DNA from: Azonexaceae bacterium
GTDB taxonomy: Bacteria; Pseudomonadota; Gammaproteobacteria; Burkholderiales; Rhodocyclaceae
Direction: 5' to 3'
Assembly: GCA_009469675.1 (NCBI GenBank)
Contig: SSSZ01000061.1
Coordinates: 99,844 to 163,843, forward strand
Length of the DNA: 64,000 nt
The notes below the pieces were generated by a model. It was not told the DNA's origin. It saw only the letters and a list, made by a program, of their open reading frames with translations, and did not search any database. The position numbers and the translations under genes were made by a program. Below, one piece after another: positions 33,580-42,116 of this stretch; positions within the stretch are counted from its first letter, which is position 1, and every line of letters begins with the position of its first letter.

Positions 33580-34536
33580 CTAAACAATTCGCCGCATCAA
33601 CTGCTCGGCCACCCGCCATGCCGTCGGCAACAGAGTGGTCCTGGGCGTAGCCGGCCGGCCGTTTGGGCAGGTCGCAACATCGACTCCAAATCCTCCGGTC
33701 GGCAACTCGTTGCGGTTGGCGGCCAAATAGCGGCACAACGCGTCGAATCTCCGAACAACGATGAAATCAGGGTCCGATTGCCCTGGCTTGAGCATCTCGA
33801 AATTATGGGAAACGATAACGAAATCCGACCACCCGCCGACCGCCGCGGCTTGGATGGCCTGCCGCAATTCGGCCAGGCTGCAGGCCCCCACCTGGGCCGG
33901 GCGTGGGCGGCCGAAACCGTCGCGGAAAACCGAAACGGGGTAGGCCCTCACGCCGAGGGTTTGAAAGGGCAGCGCGGCTCCGTATTCCCGCACCAGTTCC
34001 GGCGCGCTGATCGGGTAGCAGCCGTTGATGCTGGCATCGACAGAGATGCCGTTGCTGGCCAGGGCCGCGAAGGTGTCGGCGTTGGCGGCGTAACTGCCGG
34101 CGCGAAAGGCGCTGATCGGCTTACCCAGGGCCGCTTCAAGGAGTTTCTTGCCGTAGCCGATGAGGGCGGTCTGCTCCTCCCGCGTGTAATAGTTCAGATG
34201 CTGCCGTTTACGCGCCACGTCGGCGATTACCGGCGGGGTGATTTCGTCCGTCCATTCGGGATGAAGGTGGAGTTGGACCTCCTGGCCGGCGTCGTCGATG
34301 AGGCGGACGATGCGCTCCAGATACTCGGCGCCGAAACGCGCCGAAAACAGCGGCTCGACGAAGAAAACCCCCTTGACGCCGTGGCGGTCGAGGATTTCCA
34401 GCGTCTTGGGCAGGGCGTAGTCGCCGTGTTTGGAACGGCCGTACACGTAGCGCGGGTAACAGCGGGGGAATTCCCCGTCCAGGTTGCCCCAGCCGTTGCA
34501 CCAGACTTCGATGTCGAAGGTGAGATGGACCTTCAT
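33580..34536 (-). CDS. Polysaccharide-deacetylase-like protein
   Basis: Protein (318 aa) of the polysaccharide deacetylase-like superfamily. It opens with VHLTFDIEVWCNGWG, where the Asp-x-Glu pair stands at the place of the usual catalytic Asp-Asp. Histidines follow in VQLHLHPEWTD, and FRAGSYAANADTFAAL fits the later conserved block. A conserved VSHNFEML lies near the end. It is a distinct subgroup from the NodB-like protein at 27143, so activity on N-acetyl sugars is likely but not certain. The ATG at 34536 overlaps the phosphatase stop by 4 bp; an upstream in-frame ATG at 34569 lies inside that gene. Confidence 0.82.
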   Translation of the reverse strand: MKVHLTFDIEVWCNGWGNLDGEFPRCYPRYVYGRSKHGDYALPKTLEILDRHGVKGVFFVEPLFSARFGAEYLERIVRLIDDAGQEVQLHLHPEWTDEITPPVIADVARKRQHLNYYTREEQTALIGYGKKLLEAALGKPISAFRAGSYAANADTFAALASNGISVDASINGCYPISAPELVREYGAALPFQTLGVRAYPVSVFRDGFGRPRPAQVGACSLAELRQAIQAAAVGGWSDFVIVSHNFEMLKPGQSDPDFIVVRRFDALCRYLAANRNELPTGGFGVDVATCPNGRPATPRTTLLPTAWRVAEQLMRRIV

Positions 34537-35171
34537 CGCGTCACGCTGGGGCTGCCGGCTAGGCGGCAACTGACCGCCAGTTCCCGCACGGCCGACTGGA
34601 TGACGCTGAAGCAGGTGCGGAAATAGGCTTCGGACAGGGTGTGGGGGTCGTGGATATGGATGCGGTGCGGCGTCGCCCAGTGCCCGAGCAGCGCGATCGC
34701 TGCCGGCGGCACGCCAAGGCCGATGAGGCGATGGACGTGGCGGATTTCCATGGCCAGGAGCAGGTCGCCGGCGCGGTATTCGTAATCGGCAAAATCGGTG
34801 GCGCGATGGCCGGTGAGGTCGATGCCGAAGCGGCGGGCCGTGGTCACTGCCATGTCGAAGGCGGGGGCGCCGGTGGAGGTGGCAAGCCCGATCGAGGCGC
34901 TGTGCAGGCCGTGGCTGGCGGCCACCCCTTGGGCAAAGGCGCTGCGGTTGATATTGCCGAGGCAGACGAAAACCAGGCGACGGGTGGCGGCGAGATCGGG
35001 GCGGATAAAGGGACCGACGCGGCCGGACAGGTATTCGGCTTCGCCCAGGAGCAGGCGAACCAGGCCCCGGTGGGTGCCGAAATTGCCGGCCACCAGGCGG
35101 GAAAGCCGCGCCGCCGGGCCGCTTGCAGCGGGTTCCGGGGCGGCGGAATCGATCGGTTGGGCATCGGCCAT
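34533..35171 (-). CDS. Low-molecular-weight protein tyrosine phosphatase-like
   Basis: Wzb-type phosphatase (212 aa, longer than the usual 150 because of a 65-residue N-terminal extension). The catalytic loop is Cys70-x5-Arg76 in VFVCLGNINRS, where the usual second Cys of the C-L-G-N-I-C-R-S signature is Asn. The general acid Asp175 is in IHDPHTLSEAYF. It probably dephosphorylates the tyrosine-rich tail of the EPS kinase at 50772, resetting the polymerisation cycle, as Wzb does for Wzc. The genes are far apart in the same run, so the pairing is inferred. Confidence 0.87.
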   Translation of the reverse strand: MADAQPIDSAAPEPAASGPAARLSRLVAGNFGTHRGLVRLLLGEAEYLSGRVGPFIRPDLAATRRLVFVCLGNINRSAFAQGVAASHGLHSASIGLATSTGAPAFDMAVTTARRFGIDLTGHRATDFADYEYRAGDLLLAMEIRHVHRLIGLGVPPAAIALLGHWATPHRIHIHDPHTLSEAYFRTCFSVIQSAVRELAVSCRLAGSPSVTR

Positions 35172-35174
35172 CGG

Positions 35175-36530
35175 TCAGTTCCCCACCACCAGGCTCTGCA
35201 CGTAGCGGTACTTGCCCGATTTTTCCCGCGGGATGTCGTCCACGCGCCGCACCTGGACTTCGACCGTTTGCCCAAGCCGGGCCTTGATTCCGGTGGCGAT
35301 CAGGCTTTCCACATCGTTGCCGCAGCCCTCGCCGGGTACGATCTGGACCACCACCCGCTCCCGGGTTTCCTGCACGACCTTGAACGAGGCGATGCCGGGA
35401 ATGTCGCGGATCGGGTAGATGACGGCCAGACCATGCATCATGGTGCCGTCGGCGGCCACGACGAAATCGGTGGTTCGCCCCTGAATTTCTTCCAGGAGCG
35501 GCAAGCCGCGGCCGCAGGGGCAGGATTTGTCGGAAAGCACGGCGACGTCGCCGGTGCGGTAACGGATGAAGGGGTACTCGCCGGTGGCCAGATGGGTGAC
35601 CACCACCTCGCCCGCCTCGCCCTTGGGCAGCACCTTGCCGTCCTTGTCGACGATCTCGACGATGATGTCTTCAGCGGTGATGTGCATGCCGCCCCGGGGG
35701 CACTGGTGGGCAATGAAGCCGGCGTCCCGGCCGCCGTAGCCGTTGGCGACGGGACAGCCGAAGACGCGGCTGATGTCGTCCCGCTGGTGGTCGTAGAGGC
35801 GCTCGGAGGTGACGAAGGCGACCTTGATGCCCAGGTCGTTCATGGACTGCCCCCGCTTTTCGGCGTGGCGGGCGATCAGCGAGATCGACGAAGGGTAGCC
35901 GAAAAGCATGGCCGGGCGGAGGTCGCGAATGGTCGCGACAAAGTCGTCGAGCTTGGCTTCGCTCATGGCGAAGGCCGGCAGGAGCTGGGTCCGCATGAGC
36001 TGATCCCGCAGTTTGCGGACGCGATCCTGGGCGGTCAGTTCGATCGGGCTGCCCCAGACGACGATCTCCGGGTCGCCGATATCGACGCCCCACCAGCGGG
36101 TGGCCCGCCATTTGGCCGCCACGTCGTGGCTGACGCGCTCGCGGCCGATAAAGAAAATCAGCGGCTCGCCCGAGGAGCCGCCGGTATTGAAACGGGCCAG
36201 CCCCTCGGCCGATTCGGCCTTGAGCGCTTCCTGGTGCTGGCGGATGATCGGCTTGGTGAGGAAAGGCAGGCGCTGCAGGTCGGCGATGGAAGTCACCTCG
36301 GCCGCCCTGAAGCCGATGCAGGCGAACAGGTCGCGATAGTAGGGAACCTGCCGTTCGGCCCGCTGCAGGAGACTGCCGAGGCGCTCGAGTTGCAGCGCTT
36401 CGAGCTTTTCCTGGGGCCACCACTGGGTTTCCTCCAGGCGTTTTCGCACCGCCACGGTGGTGTGTTTCTTGAGCTTTTCCTGCAGGGGAAACACCAGTCC
36501 TGCCACGAGCTTGGTGTACAAATCGGTCAT
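35175..36530 (-). CDS. CapK/PaaK-like adenylate-forming ligase
   Basis: Phenylacetate-CoA-ligase-like protein (451 aa) of the CapK type found in capsule and EPS loci. The ATP-binding motif FNTGGSSGEPLIFFIG is near residue 115-130. Four cysteine/histidine positions in SCPCGRG and IAHQCPRGG, and the adenylation motif FIRYRTGDVAVLSD, agree with the family. It should activate a carboxylic acid as an acyl adenylate; the acceptor is unknown, with sugar amines or a carrier as candidates. The ATG at 36530 overlaps the upstream glycosyltransferase stop by 4 bp. A much longer in-frame extension to 37541 runs through that gene and is not real. Confidence 0.9.
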   Translation of the reverse strand: MTDLYTKLVAGLVFPLQEKLKKHTTVAVRKRLEETQWWPQEKLEALQLERLGSLLQRAERQVPYYRDLFACIGFRAAEVTSIADLQRLPFLTKPIIRQHQEALKAESAEGLARFNTGGSSGEPLIFFIGRERVSHDVAAKWRATRWWGVDIGDPEIVVWGSPIELTAQDRVRKLRDQLMRTQLLPAFAMSEAKLDDFVATIRDLRPAMLFGYPSSISLIARHAEKRGQSMNDLGIKVAFVTSERLYDHQRDDISRVFGCPVANGYGGRDAGFIAHQCPRGGMHITAEDIIVEIVDKDGKVLPKGEAGEVVVTHLATGEYPFIRYRTGDVAVLSDKSCPCGRGLPLLEEIQGRTTDFVVAADGTMMHGLAVIYPIRDIPGIASFKVVQETRERVVVQIVPGEGCGNDVESLIATGIKARLGQTVEVQVRRVDDIPREKSGKYRYVQSLVVGN

Positions 36531-37756
36531 TGCGCGTTCTCCGGCCGGTTCCCGGCAATACGGCGAAAATGAGCGGTCAGTCGGACGATACGCTCGTCCC
36601 AGGAGTTTTGTTCGGCGTAGGCGCGGATCGCCCCGCGGTCCCAGGTCCGCTCCAGGGCAGTGGCGATGGCCCCGGCCAGGGCGGCGGCGTCGCCGAAGGG
36701 CACCACGGTGCCGAGTTGTTCGTCGCGCACTACTTCGCGGTTGCCGCCGACGTCGGTGGTCACCACCGGCAGGCCGCAGGCCATGGCTTCGAGAAAGACG
36801 TTGGCCCAGCCTTCGTTGCTGGTGGCCAGGACGAAAAGATCGGCGGCGGAAAGGATGGGCGAGAGCTCCTGCGGCGCCTTGGTGCCGAGAAAGCGCACGC
36901 GCTCCCCCAGGCCGAGCCGGGCAACCAGGCTTTCCAGTTCGGCCCGATTGTCGCCTTCGGCGCTGGGGCCGCCGACGATGAGATAGACCAGGCTGGGATA
37001 ACGACGGGCCAGGTCGGGCAGCACTTCGATGACGCGATGAAAGCCCTTGCGGGGAACCAGGCCGCCCACCGACACCAGGATCGCGGCGTCCGCCGGCAAA
37101 CCCAGGGCGGCCCGCGCCGCCAGCCGGTCGACGGGGGAAAACCGGGAGATATCGACGCCGTTGCCCACCACCTCGATCTTGCCGGCATCGGCCCCGCGCC
37201 CGGCGACGAGGGTTTTCAGCGAATCGGAAACGGCAAAGACGCGGGTCGCCCGGCTCAGGGCCGCCAGGAGCAAAGGCCCGAGCTTCTTGTCCTCGACATG
37301 GCGGGTTTCGGTGCCGCGCAGGGTGATGGTGACGGGAACCTGGAGCCAGCGGCCGAGCAGGGTGGCCGCGTAGCCGTCGGGAAAGGCGAAGTGGGCATCG
37401 ATGACGTCCAGGCGCCCTTCCCGCTTGAGGCGGCGCAACCGGGGGTAGGCGCCGAGGGCCATCATCAGGCCGTCCCAGTGCTTGCACAAACTGGGGATGG
37501 AGAAAAACCGGGGGTACCAGACGTCGACGCCCGCCTGGCATTCGTACCCCGGCGCCCCCGGGCGGAAGTGGGGCTTGACGCGGCGCAGCAGGGACTGGAA
37601 AGGAAACCAGGGGGTCGGCGCCACCACCGCCAGGGGCAATTGCCGCCCCACCCGGAACATGCGCTCGCGGATGAACAGCCCCGCCCCCGGTTGCATGCGG
37701 CTGGGGAAGAGGCTGGCCAGGACCACGATATGCGGAGCGCCGCGGCTTTCCGGCAT
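36527..37756 (-). CDS. GT4 glycosyltransferase
   Basis: GT-B glycosyltransferase (409 aa). The acceptor-side start is IVVLASLFPSRMQPGAGLFI, with VDVWYPRFFSIPS. The donor side shows VSVGGLVPRKGFHRVIEVLP and the signature SNEGWANVFLEAMACGLPVV. It adds one sugar of the repeat unit at the cytoplasmic face. ATG at 37756, one base after the stop of the preceding glycosyltransferase, is preferred to in-frame starts inside that gene. Confidence 0.92.
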   Translation of the reverse strand: MPESRGAPHIVVLASLFPSRMQPGAGLFIRERMFRVGRQLPLAVVAPTPWFPFQSLLRRVKPHFRPGAPGYECQAGVDVWYPRFFSIPSLCKHWDGLMMALGAYPRLRRLKREGRLDVIDAHFAFPDGYAATLLGRWLQVPVTITLRGTETRHVEDKKLGPLLLAALSRATRVFAVSDSLKTLVAGRGADAGKIEVVGNGVDISRFSPVDRLAARAALGLPADAAILVSVGGLVPRKGFHRVIEVLPDLARRYPSLVYLIVGGPSAEGDNRAELESLVARLGLGERVRFLGTKAPQELSPILSAADLFVLATSNEGWANVFLEAMACGLPVVTTDVGGNREVVRDEQLGTVVPFGDAAALAGAIATALERTWDRGAIRAYAEQNSWDERIVRLTAHFRRIAGNRPENAQ

Positions 37757-37757
37757 G

Positions 37758-38969
37758 TCAACCCGGCGAGCCGACCAGCCGCTGGAAGGGCGCCAGGTAG
37801 TTCGAGACGCTGCGCTGCCAGTTGCGTTCGGCCTCGACAAAACGCCGCCCCGCCGCCCGCAGATCGGCCCAGCGGCCGCTCTGGGCCATCAGTTGCAGGA
37901 TCGCATCGGCCAGGGCGTGGGCGTCGCCGGCCTTGAACAGCATGCCGGTTTCGCCGTGGCGGATCAGCTCCTTGTGGCCGCCGACATCGGAGGCCACGAG
38001 GAGACGGCCCTGGGCCATGGCCTCGAGGGGCTTCAGGGGCGTCACCAGTTCGGTCAGGCGCATGGAATGGCGGGGATAGGCGAGGACGTCCACCAGATCG
38101 TAGTAACGCTGGACCTCGGCGTGGGGAACGCGCCCGGTGAAGACGATCTTGTCGCTCAGCCCCAGGCGGGCGGCCTGGGCCTTCAGGGCCTCGTCCTGGG
38201 GGCCGCCGCCCACCAGCAAAAGACGGACCTCGGGACGGCTGCGCAGGATTTCGGGGAGGGCGGCGACAAGCAGGTCGAGGCCTTCGTAGGCGTAGAACGA
38301 GCCGATAAAACCGACCACCACGGCGCCGTCGAGACCGAGGCGCTGCTTCAGGGCGGCGTCGGCCTGGCCGCCGACGTCGAAGGATTCGATATCGACGGCG
38401 TTGGGGATGACGGTGACCTTTTCCGGGGCCAGCCCGCGGCCGACGATGTCGCTGCGCAGGCCTTCACAAATGGTGAAGACGTGGCTGGCGCGCTTCAGGG
38501 CATGGGTTTCGAGGCGGCGGGTCAGGCGGTAGCGCAGGCTTCCCTCGGTGGTGGTGCCGTGATCCACCGCAGCGTCTTCCCAGAAGGCCCGCACTTCGTA
38601 GGCCACCGGCAGGCCGAGACGTTTGCCCACGCGCAGTGCGGGAATGGCATTGAGGACCGGCGAATGGGCGTGCAGGATGTCCGGCTTGACCTGCTGAGCG
38701 ACCTCGAGGAGCCGTTTTTCGACCTGCCGCATCAGTTCCATTTCGCCCAGGCCGGGCAAGCGCAGCCCCTTGGCCTCGACCGCCGGCGTGCGGAAGAAAT
38801 GCCAGCCGTCGACGGTTTCCTCGAGGGCGCTGCAGCCGACGTGCTTGGGCGTCGTCAGGTGGAAGGTTTCCCACCCGAGCTTGCGCTGTTCCCGCAGGAT
38901 CGACAGGGTGCGGAAGGTGTAGCCGCTGTGCAGCGGGATCGAGTGGTCGAGGACGTGCAGGACTTTCAT
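37758..38969 (-). CDS. GT4 glycosyltransferase, PEP-CTERM/XrtA type (TIGR04063-like)
   Basis: GT-B glycosyltransferase (403 aa) with the exosortase-associated opening MKVLHVLDHSIPLHSGYTFR and ILHAHSPVLNAIPAL. The donor site region is VGFIGSFYAYEGLDLLVAAL with MRLTELVTPLKPLEAMAQGR as the acidic signature. This matches the PEP-CTERM/exosortase A glycosyltransferase family typified by a Dechloromonas protein. Its start overlaps the amidotransferase stop by 4 bp, which is the normal order in these loci. Confidence 0.94.
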   Translation of the reverse strand: MKVLHVLDHSIPLHSGYTFRTLSILREQRKLGWETFHLTTPKHVGCSALEETVDGWHFFRTPAVEAKGLRLPGLGEMELMRQVEKRLLEVAQQVKPDILHAHSPVLNAIPALRVGKRLGLPVAYEVRAFWEDAAVDHGTTTEGSLRYRLTRRLETHALKRASHVFTICEGLRSDIVGRGLAPEKVTVIPNAVDIESFDVGGQADAALKQRLGLDGAVVVGFIGSFYAYEGLDLLVAALPEILRSRPEVRLLLVGGGPQDEALKAQAARLGLSDKIVFTGRVPHAEVQRYYDLVDVLAYPRHSMRLTELVTPLKPLEAMAQGRLLVASDVGGHKELIRHGETGMLFKAGDAHALADAILQLMAQSGRWADLRAAGRRFVEAERNWQRSVSNYLAPFQRLVGSPG

Positions 38970-40894
38970 GCCGCCACCTCCACGCCGGCAGCGCCGACCT
39001 CGCCTTCCATGACATTGCGCAGAAAGGCTTCGAACATGAGCAGGGTCCACAGCGACGCGCTGTAATCGCTGACCCCGGAGATATGGGCTTCGACCAGGTG
39101 ATTGAGGTACTTTTGATTGAACCAGCCGGTTTCCGCTAGGCGGGAACCGAGTACGGCGCTGCGCATGCGCTCCTTAAGCGGGCCGCGGAACCAGCGGGCG
39201 AGGGGCACCGAAAAACCCATTTTGGGCCGATAGAGGACGTCGTTCGGCAGGTAGGGTTCCATCGCCTTCTTGAGCAGGTACTTGCCTTCCTGGCCCCGCA
39301 CCTTGAGGCTGGAGGGCAAGGTCGCCAGCCATTCGATGAGGGGGTGGTCCATGAGCGGCTCCCGGACTTCCAGCGAATGAGCCATGCTCGCCCGGTCGAC
39401 CTTGGTGTTGATGTCGCCCACCAGGTAGGTCTTGAGATCGAGGTACTGGATCAGGGCCAGGGGGTCGTCGGTGCCGGCCTTGGCGGCGTGCCCGGAAAAG
39501 ACGTCGAAGGCGTCGTAACCCGCGATTTCGCGCTTGAACCGGTCGCTGAAGAGGCGCGCCCGCATGGGCGCCCGCAGGATCGACACCGAATGGAAATAGG
39601 CTTCCACCGACGAGCGGGCCATGCCTTCGAAGGTGGTCTTGGCGCGGAAGATGCGCGGCGCCCAGTCGGCTTTGGGGTAGATTCGGCCGAGGGCGCCGAA
39701 GAGGGGCCGGCGCAGGGCGGCGGGCACCGCCGAACGCATGCGTTCTTCCATGAGGTGCAGGCGATAGCGCCGGTAGCCGCCGAAGGTTTCGTCGCCGCCG
39801 TCGCCGGAAAGGGCCACGGTGACGTGCTGCCGGGCCAACTGGCAGACCCGGTAGGTGGGAATGGCCGAACTGTCGGCGTAGGGTTCGTCGTAGAGGCGGG
39901 CCAAGGTGTCGATCAGGTCGAAATCCTCGCTCTCGACGAGGTCGACGTAGTGGCGGGTTCGGTAGCGGTCGGCGACCATCTTGGCGAATTCGGCCTCGTT
40001 GAAGGCCGGGTCGGCGAAGGCGATGGAGCAGCTATTGACCGGTTCCTTCGACAGACCGGCCATGACGGCGACCACGGCGCTCGAATCGACGCCGCCCGAG
40101 AGGAAGGCGCCGAGAGGCACTTCGGAGATCATGCGCAGCCGGACCGATTCGTTCAGGCGACGCACCAGTTCGGCGTTGGCTTCGGCTTCGTCGATGCGGG
40201 CATCGAGCGAGAAGCGCACGTCCCAATATTCCCGGGGGGCCGGCAGGGGCTGGCCGCGCCGCAGCCGGAGCGAATGCCCCGGCGGCAGCTTTTTGGCACC
40301 CTTGAAGATGGTCCGCGGTTCGGCGACGTAGCCCAAGGCGAAATACTCCTCGACGGCGCAGGGATCGATTTCCCGCTTCAATCCGCCGTGGGCGAGCAGG
40401 GATTTGAGTTCGGAGCCGAAGAGCAAACTGCCGTCGTCGAGCAGGGCGTAGTAGAGCGGCTTGACGCCGAGCCGGTCGCGGGCGAGAAAAAGCACTTCCT
40501 GGTTGCGGTCCCAGAGGGCGAAGGCGAACATGCCACGAAAGCGGTCGACGCAGGATTCGCCCCAGGATTCCCAGGCGTGGACGATGACCTCGGTGTCGCT
40601 GCGGGTATGGAACACGTGCCCCAGGGCCTGGAGTTCCGGGATCAGTTCCTGGAAATTGTAGATTTCGCCATTGAAGACGACGCAGACCGACTGGTCTTCG
40701 TTGTAAAGCGGCTGCTGGCCGGTGGACAGGTCGATGATCGACAGGCGCCGGTGGCCCAGCCCGACGCCGGGTTCGATATGCAGGCCGCCTTCGTCGGGGC
40801 CGCGATGGAACTGGGCCTCGTTCATCCGGTGGAGAACCGGGCGGGCCACGTCCCGCTTGCCGCGGGTGTCAAAGATGCCGGTAATTCCGCACAT
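38966..40894 (-). CDS. XrtA/PEP-CTERM amidotransferase (asparagine-synthase family)
   Basis: Class II glutamine amidotransferase/asparagine synthase homologue (642 aa; TIGR03108-type). The glutaminase nucleophile Cys2 is present (MCGITGIFD), followed by AQFHRGPDEGG and FNGEIYN. The synthetase half has the ATP loop LGAFLSGGVDSSAVVAVMAG and LSGDGGDETFGG. It uses glutamine-derived ammonia to amidate a carboxyl group, probably of a sugar acid or amino-acyl group of the EPS. It is a core member of exosortase A loci and sits between two exosortase-type glycosyltransferases. Confidence 0.95.
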   Translation of the reverse strand: MCGITGIFDTRGKRDVARPVLHRMNEAQFHRGPDEGGLHIEPGVGLGHRRLSIIDLSTGQQPLYNEDQSVCVVFNGEIYNFQELIPELQALGHVFHTRSDTEVIVHAWESWGESCVDRFRGMFAFALWDRNQEVLFLARDRLGVKPLYYALLDDGSLLFGSELKSLLAHGGLKREIDPCAVEEYFALGYVAEPRTIFKGAKKLPPGHSLRLRRGQPLPAPREYWDVRFSLDARIDEAEANAELVRRLNESVRLRMISEVPLGAFLSGGVDSSAVVAVMAGLSKEPVNSCSIAFADPAFNEAEFAKMVADRYRTRHYVDLVESEDFDLIDTLARLYDEPYADSSAIPTYRVCQLARQHVTVALSGDGGDETFGGYRRYRLHLMEERMRSAVPAALRRPLFGALGRIYPKADWAPRIFRAKTTFEGMARSSVEAYFHSVSILRAPMRARLFSDRFKREIAGYDAFDVFSGHAAKAGTDDPLALIQYLDLKTYLVGDINTKVDRASMAHSLEVREPLMDHPLIEWLATLPSSLKVRGQEGKYLLKKAMEPYLPNDVLYRPKMGFSVPLARWFRGPLKERMRSAVLGSRLAETGWFNQKYLNHLVEAHISGVSDYSASLWTLLMFEAFLRNVMEGEVGAAGVEVAA

Positions 40895-40928
40895 AGTTCT
40901 CGGTCGCAGTCTTTACCTGAATGGTTTG

Positions 40929-42116
40929 TTATTGGGAAACAGTACTTCCGACGTGCCGCCCGGCCGGCCGGGCGGCAGCGAGCAGCCTGTCATAGAGCGA
41001 ATGATAGGCTTTTACCATGGCCTCGAGGCTGAATCTAGCGTCCACCTCGACCCGTCCGGCTTTGCCCATGGCGCGGGCGGCCGCCCGATCGCGGGCCAAG
41101 GCAAGCAGCTGGCCGGCCATCGCCTCGGGATCGGCCGGCGGCACCAGCGCCCCGGTGCGGCCGGCGGCGATCAACTCGGCGTTTCCGCCTACCGCCGTCG
41201 CCAGCACCGGCAAGCCGCAGGCCATGGCTTCGAGAATGGTATTCGATATTCCCTCGGCGAGCGACGGCAGGACGAAGCAATCCAGCCCGCGCATGATGTC
41301 CGGAACATCGTTGCGTTCGCCGGGAAGCCAGGCGAGATCGAGCAATCCCGCGGCCTCCAGGATTTGTTCGGCCTCCCGCCGCAACGGACCGTCGCCGACC
41401 ATGACGAGCCGAAGGCTGGCACGCAGTTCCGGGGCTTGGCGCAGCGCCGCGACGAAGGCCCGGGCCAGGGTCGTCTGATCCTTGACCGTCTGCATCCGCC
41501 CGACCGTACCGACCAGCCAATGGGAATCGTCGAAGGGGCAGCCGGGTATGGGCTGCCGCATCGCCGCCGGCCGGAACCGGTCGGCATCGACCCCGTTGTA
41601 GATTTGTGTCACGCGCGCCCTCGCCATCCCCACTTTGCCGCAGAGATAGTCCTCCAGATCCCTGGATAGCGCCAGGTAATAGGTCACGAAGGGACGATAG
41701 AGCCGCCGCATCCATTGGTACTTGCGGTTGTTGCCGTCGAGGTCGCCGACGTCGCGGCCGTGTTCGCCGTGGACGCGCACCGGAACCCCGGCGGCCCAGG
41801 CCGGCACGGTGACTTCGAGGGCCCCGAGGTTGCGGGTGTGGACGATGGCCGGCCGGTAGCGCCGGAAGAGGCGATAAAGCTCCGGATAGAGCTTGACGGC
41901 GTGTCCCGGCGCCTTGTTGAGGGCGAGGAACTCGACGTCGGGCCGGGTGATGCGCCGCTTGAAATCGGTAATCTCGGTGAGCGACACCACCATGTGGCGA
42001 TAGGCCCCGGGATCCATGCGGTTGATGAGATTGACGACGCCGTTCTCGAGACCGCCGACGTCGAATCGGAAAACGACGTGGACGACCAGGGGCCGCTTGT
42101 CCGCCGCCCCCGTCAT
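40929..42116 (-). CDS. GT4 glycosyltransferase, PEP-CTERM/XrtA type (TIGR03088-like)
   Basis: GT-B glycosyltransferase (395 aa). The opening VVHVVFRFDVGGLENGVVNL is diagnostic for this exosortase-linked family, with VRVHGEHGRDVGDLDGNNRK as a second block. The donor region has VGTVGRMQTVKDQTTLARAF and LPSLAEGISNTILEAMACGL. It acts on the lipid-linked repeat in the cytoplasm. Its start overlaps the end of xrtA by 4 bp. Confidence 0.95.
   Translation of the reverse strand: MTGAADKRPLVVHVVFRFDVGGLENGVVNLINRMDPGAYRHMVVSLTEITDFKRRITRPDVEFLALNKAPGHAVKLYPELYRLFRRYRPAIVHTRNLGALEVTVPAWAAGVPVRVHGEHGRDVGDLDGNNRKYQWMRRLYRPFVTYYLALSRDLEDYLCGKVGMARARVTQIYNGVDADRFRPAAMRQPIPGCPFDDSHWLVGTVGRMQTVKDQTTLARAFVAALRQAPELRASLRLVMVGDGPLRREAEQILEAAGLLDLAWLPGERNDVPDIMRGLDCFVLPSLAEGISNTILEAMACGLPVLATAVGGNAELIAAGRTGALVPPADPEAMAGQLLALARDRAAARAMGKAGRVEVDARFSLEAMVKAYHSLYDRLLAAARPAGRHVGSTVSQ

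Noticed and set aside
34641..36572. Plus-strand frame of 643 codons opposite the phosphatase and CapK-like genes
   Set aside because: Both minus-strand proteins have intact catalytic motifs; the plus-strand frame is low-complexity and has no recognisable domain.
36531..37541. N-terminal extension of the CapK-like ligase to 788 codons
   Set aside because: It runs through the next glycosyltransferase gene in another frame and is Arg/Pro-rich; the ATG at 36530 gives a normal family length.
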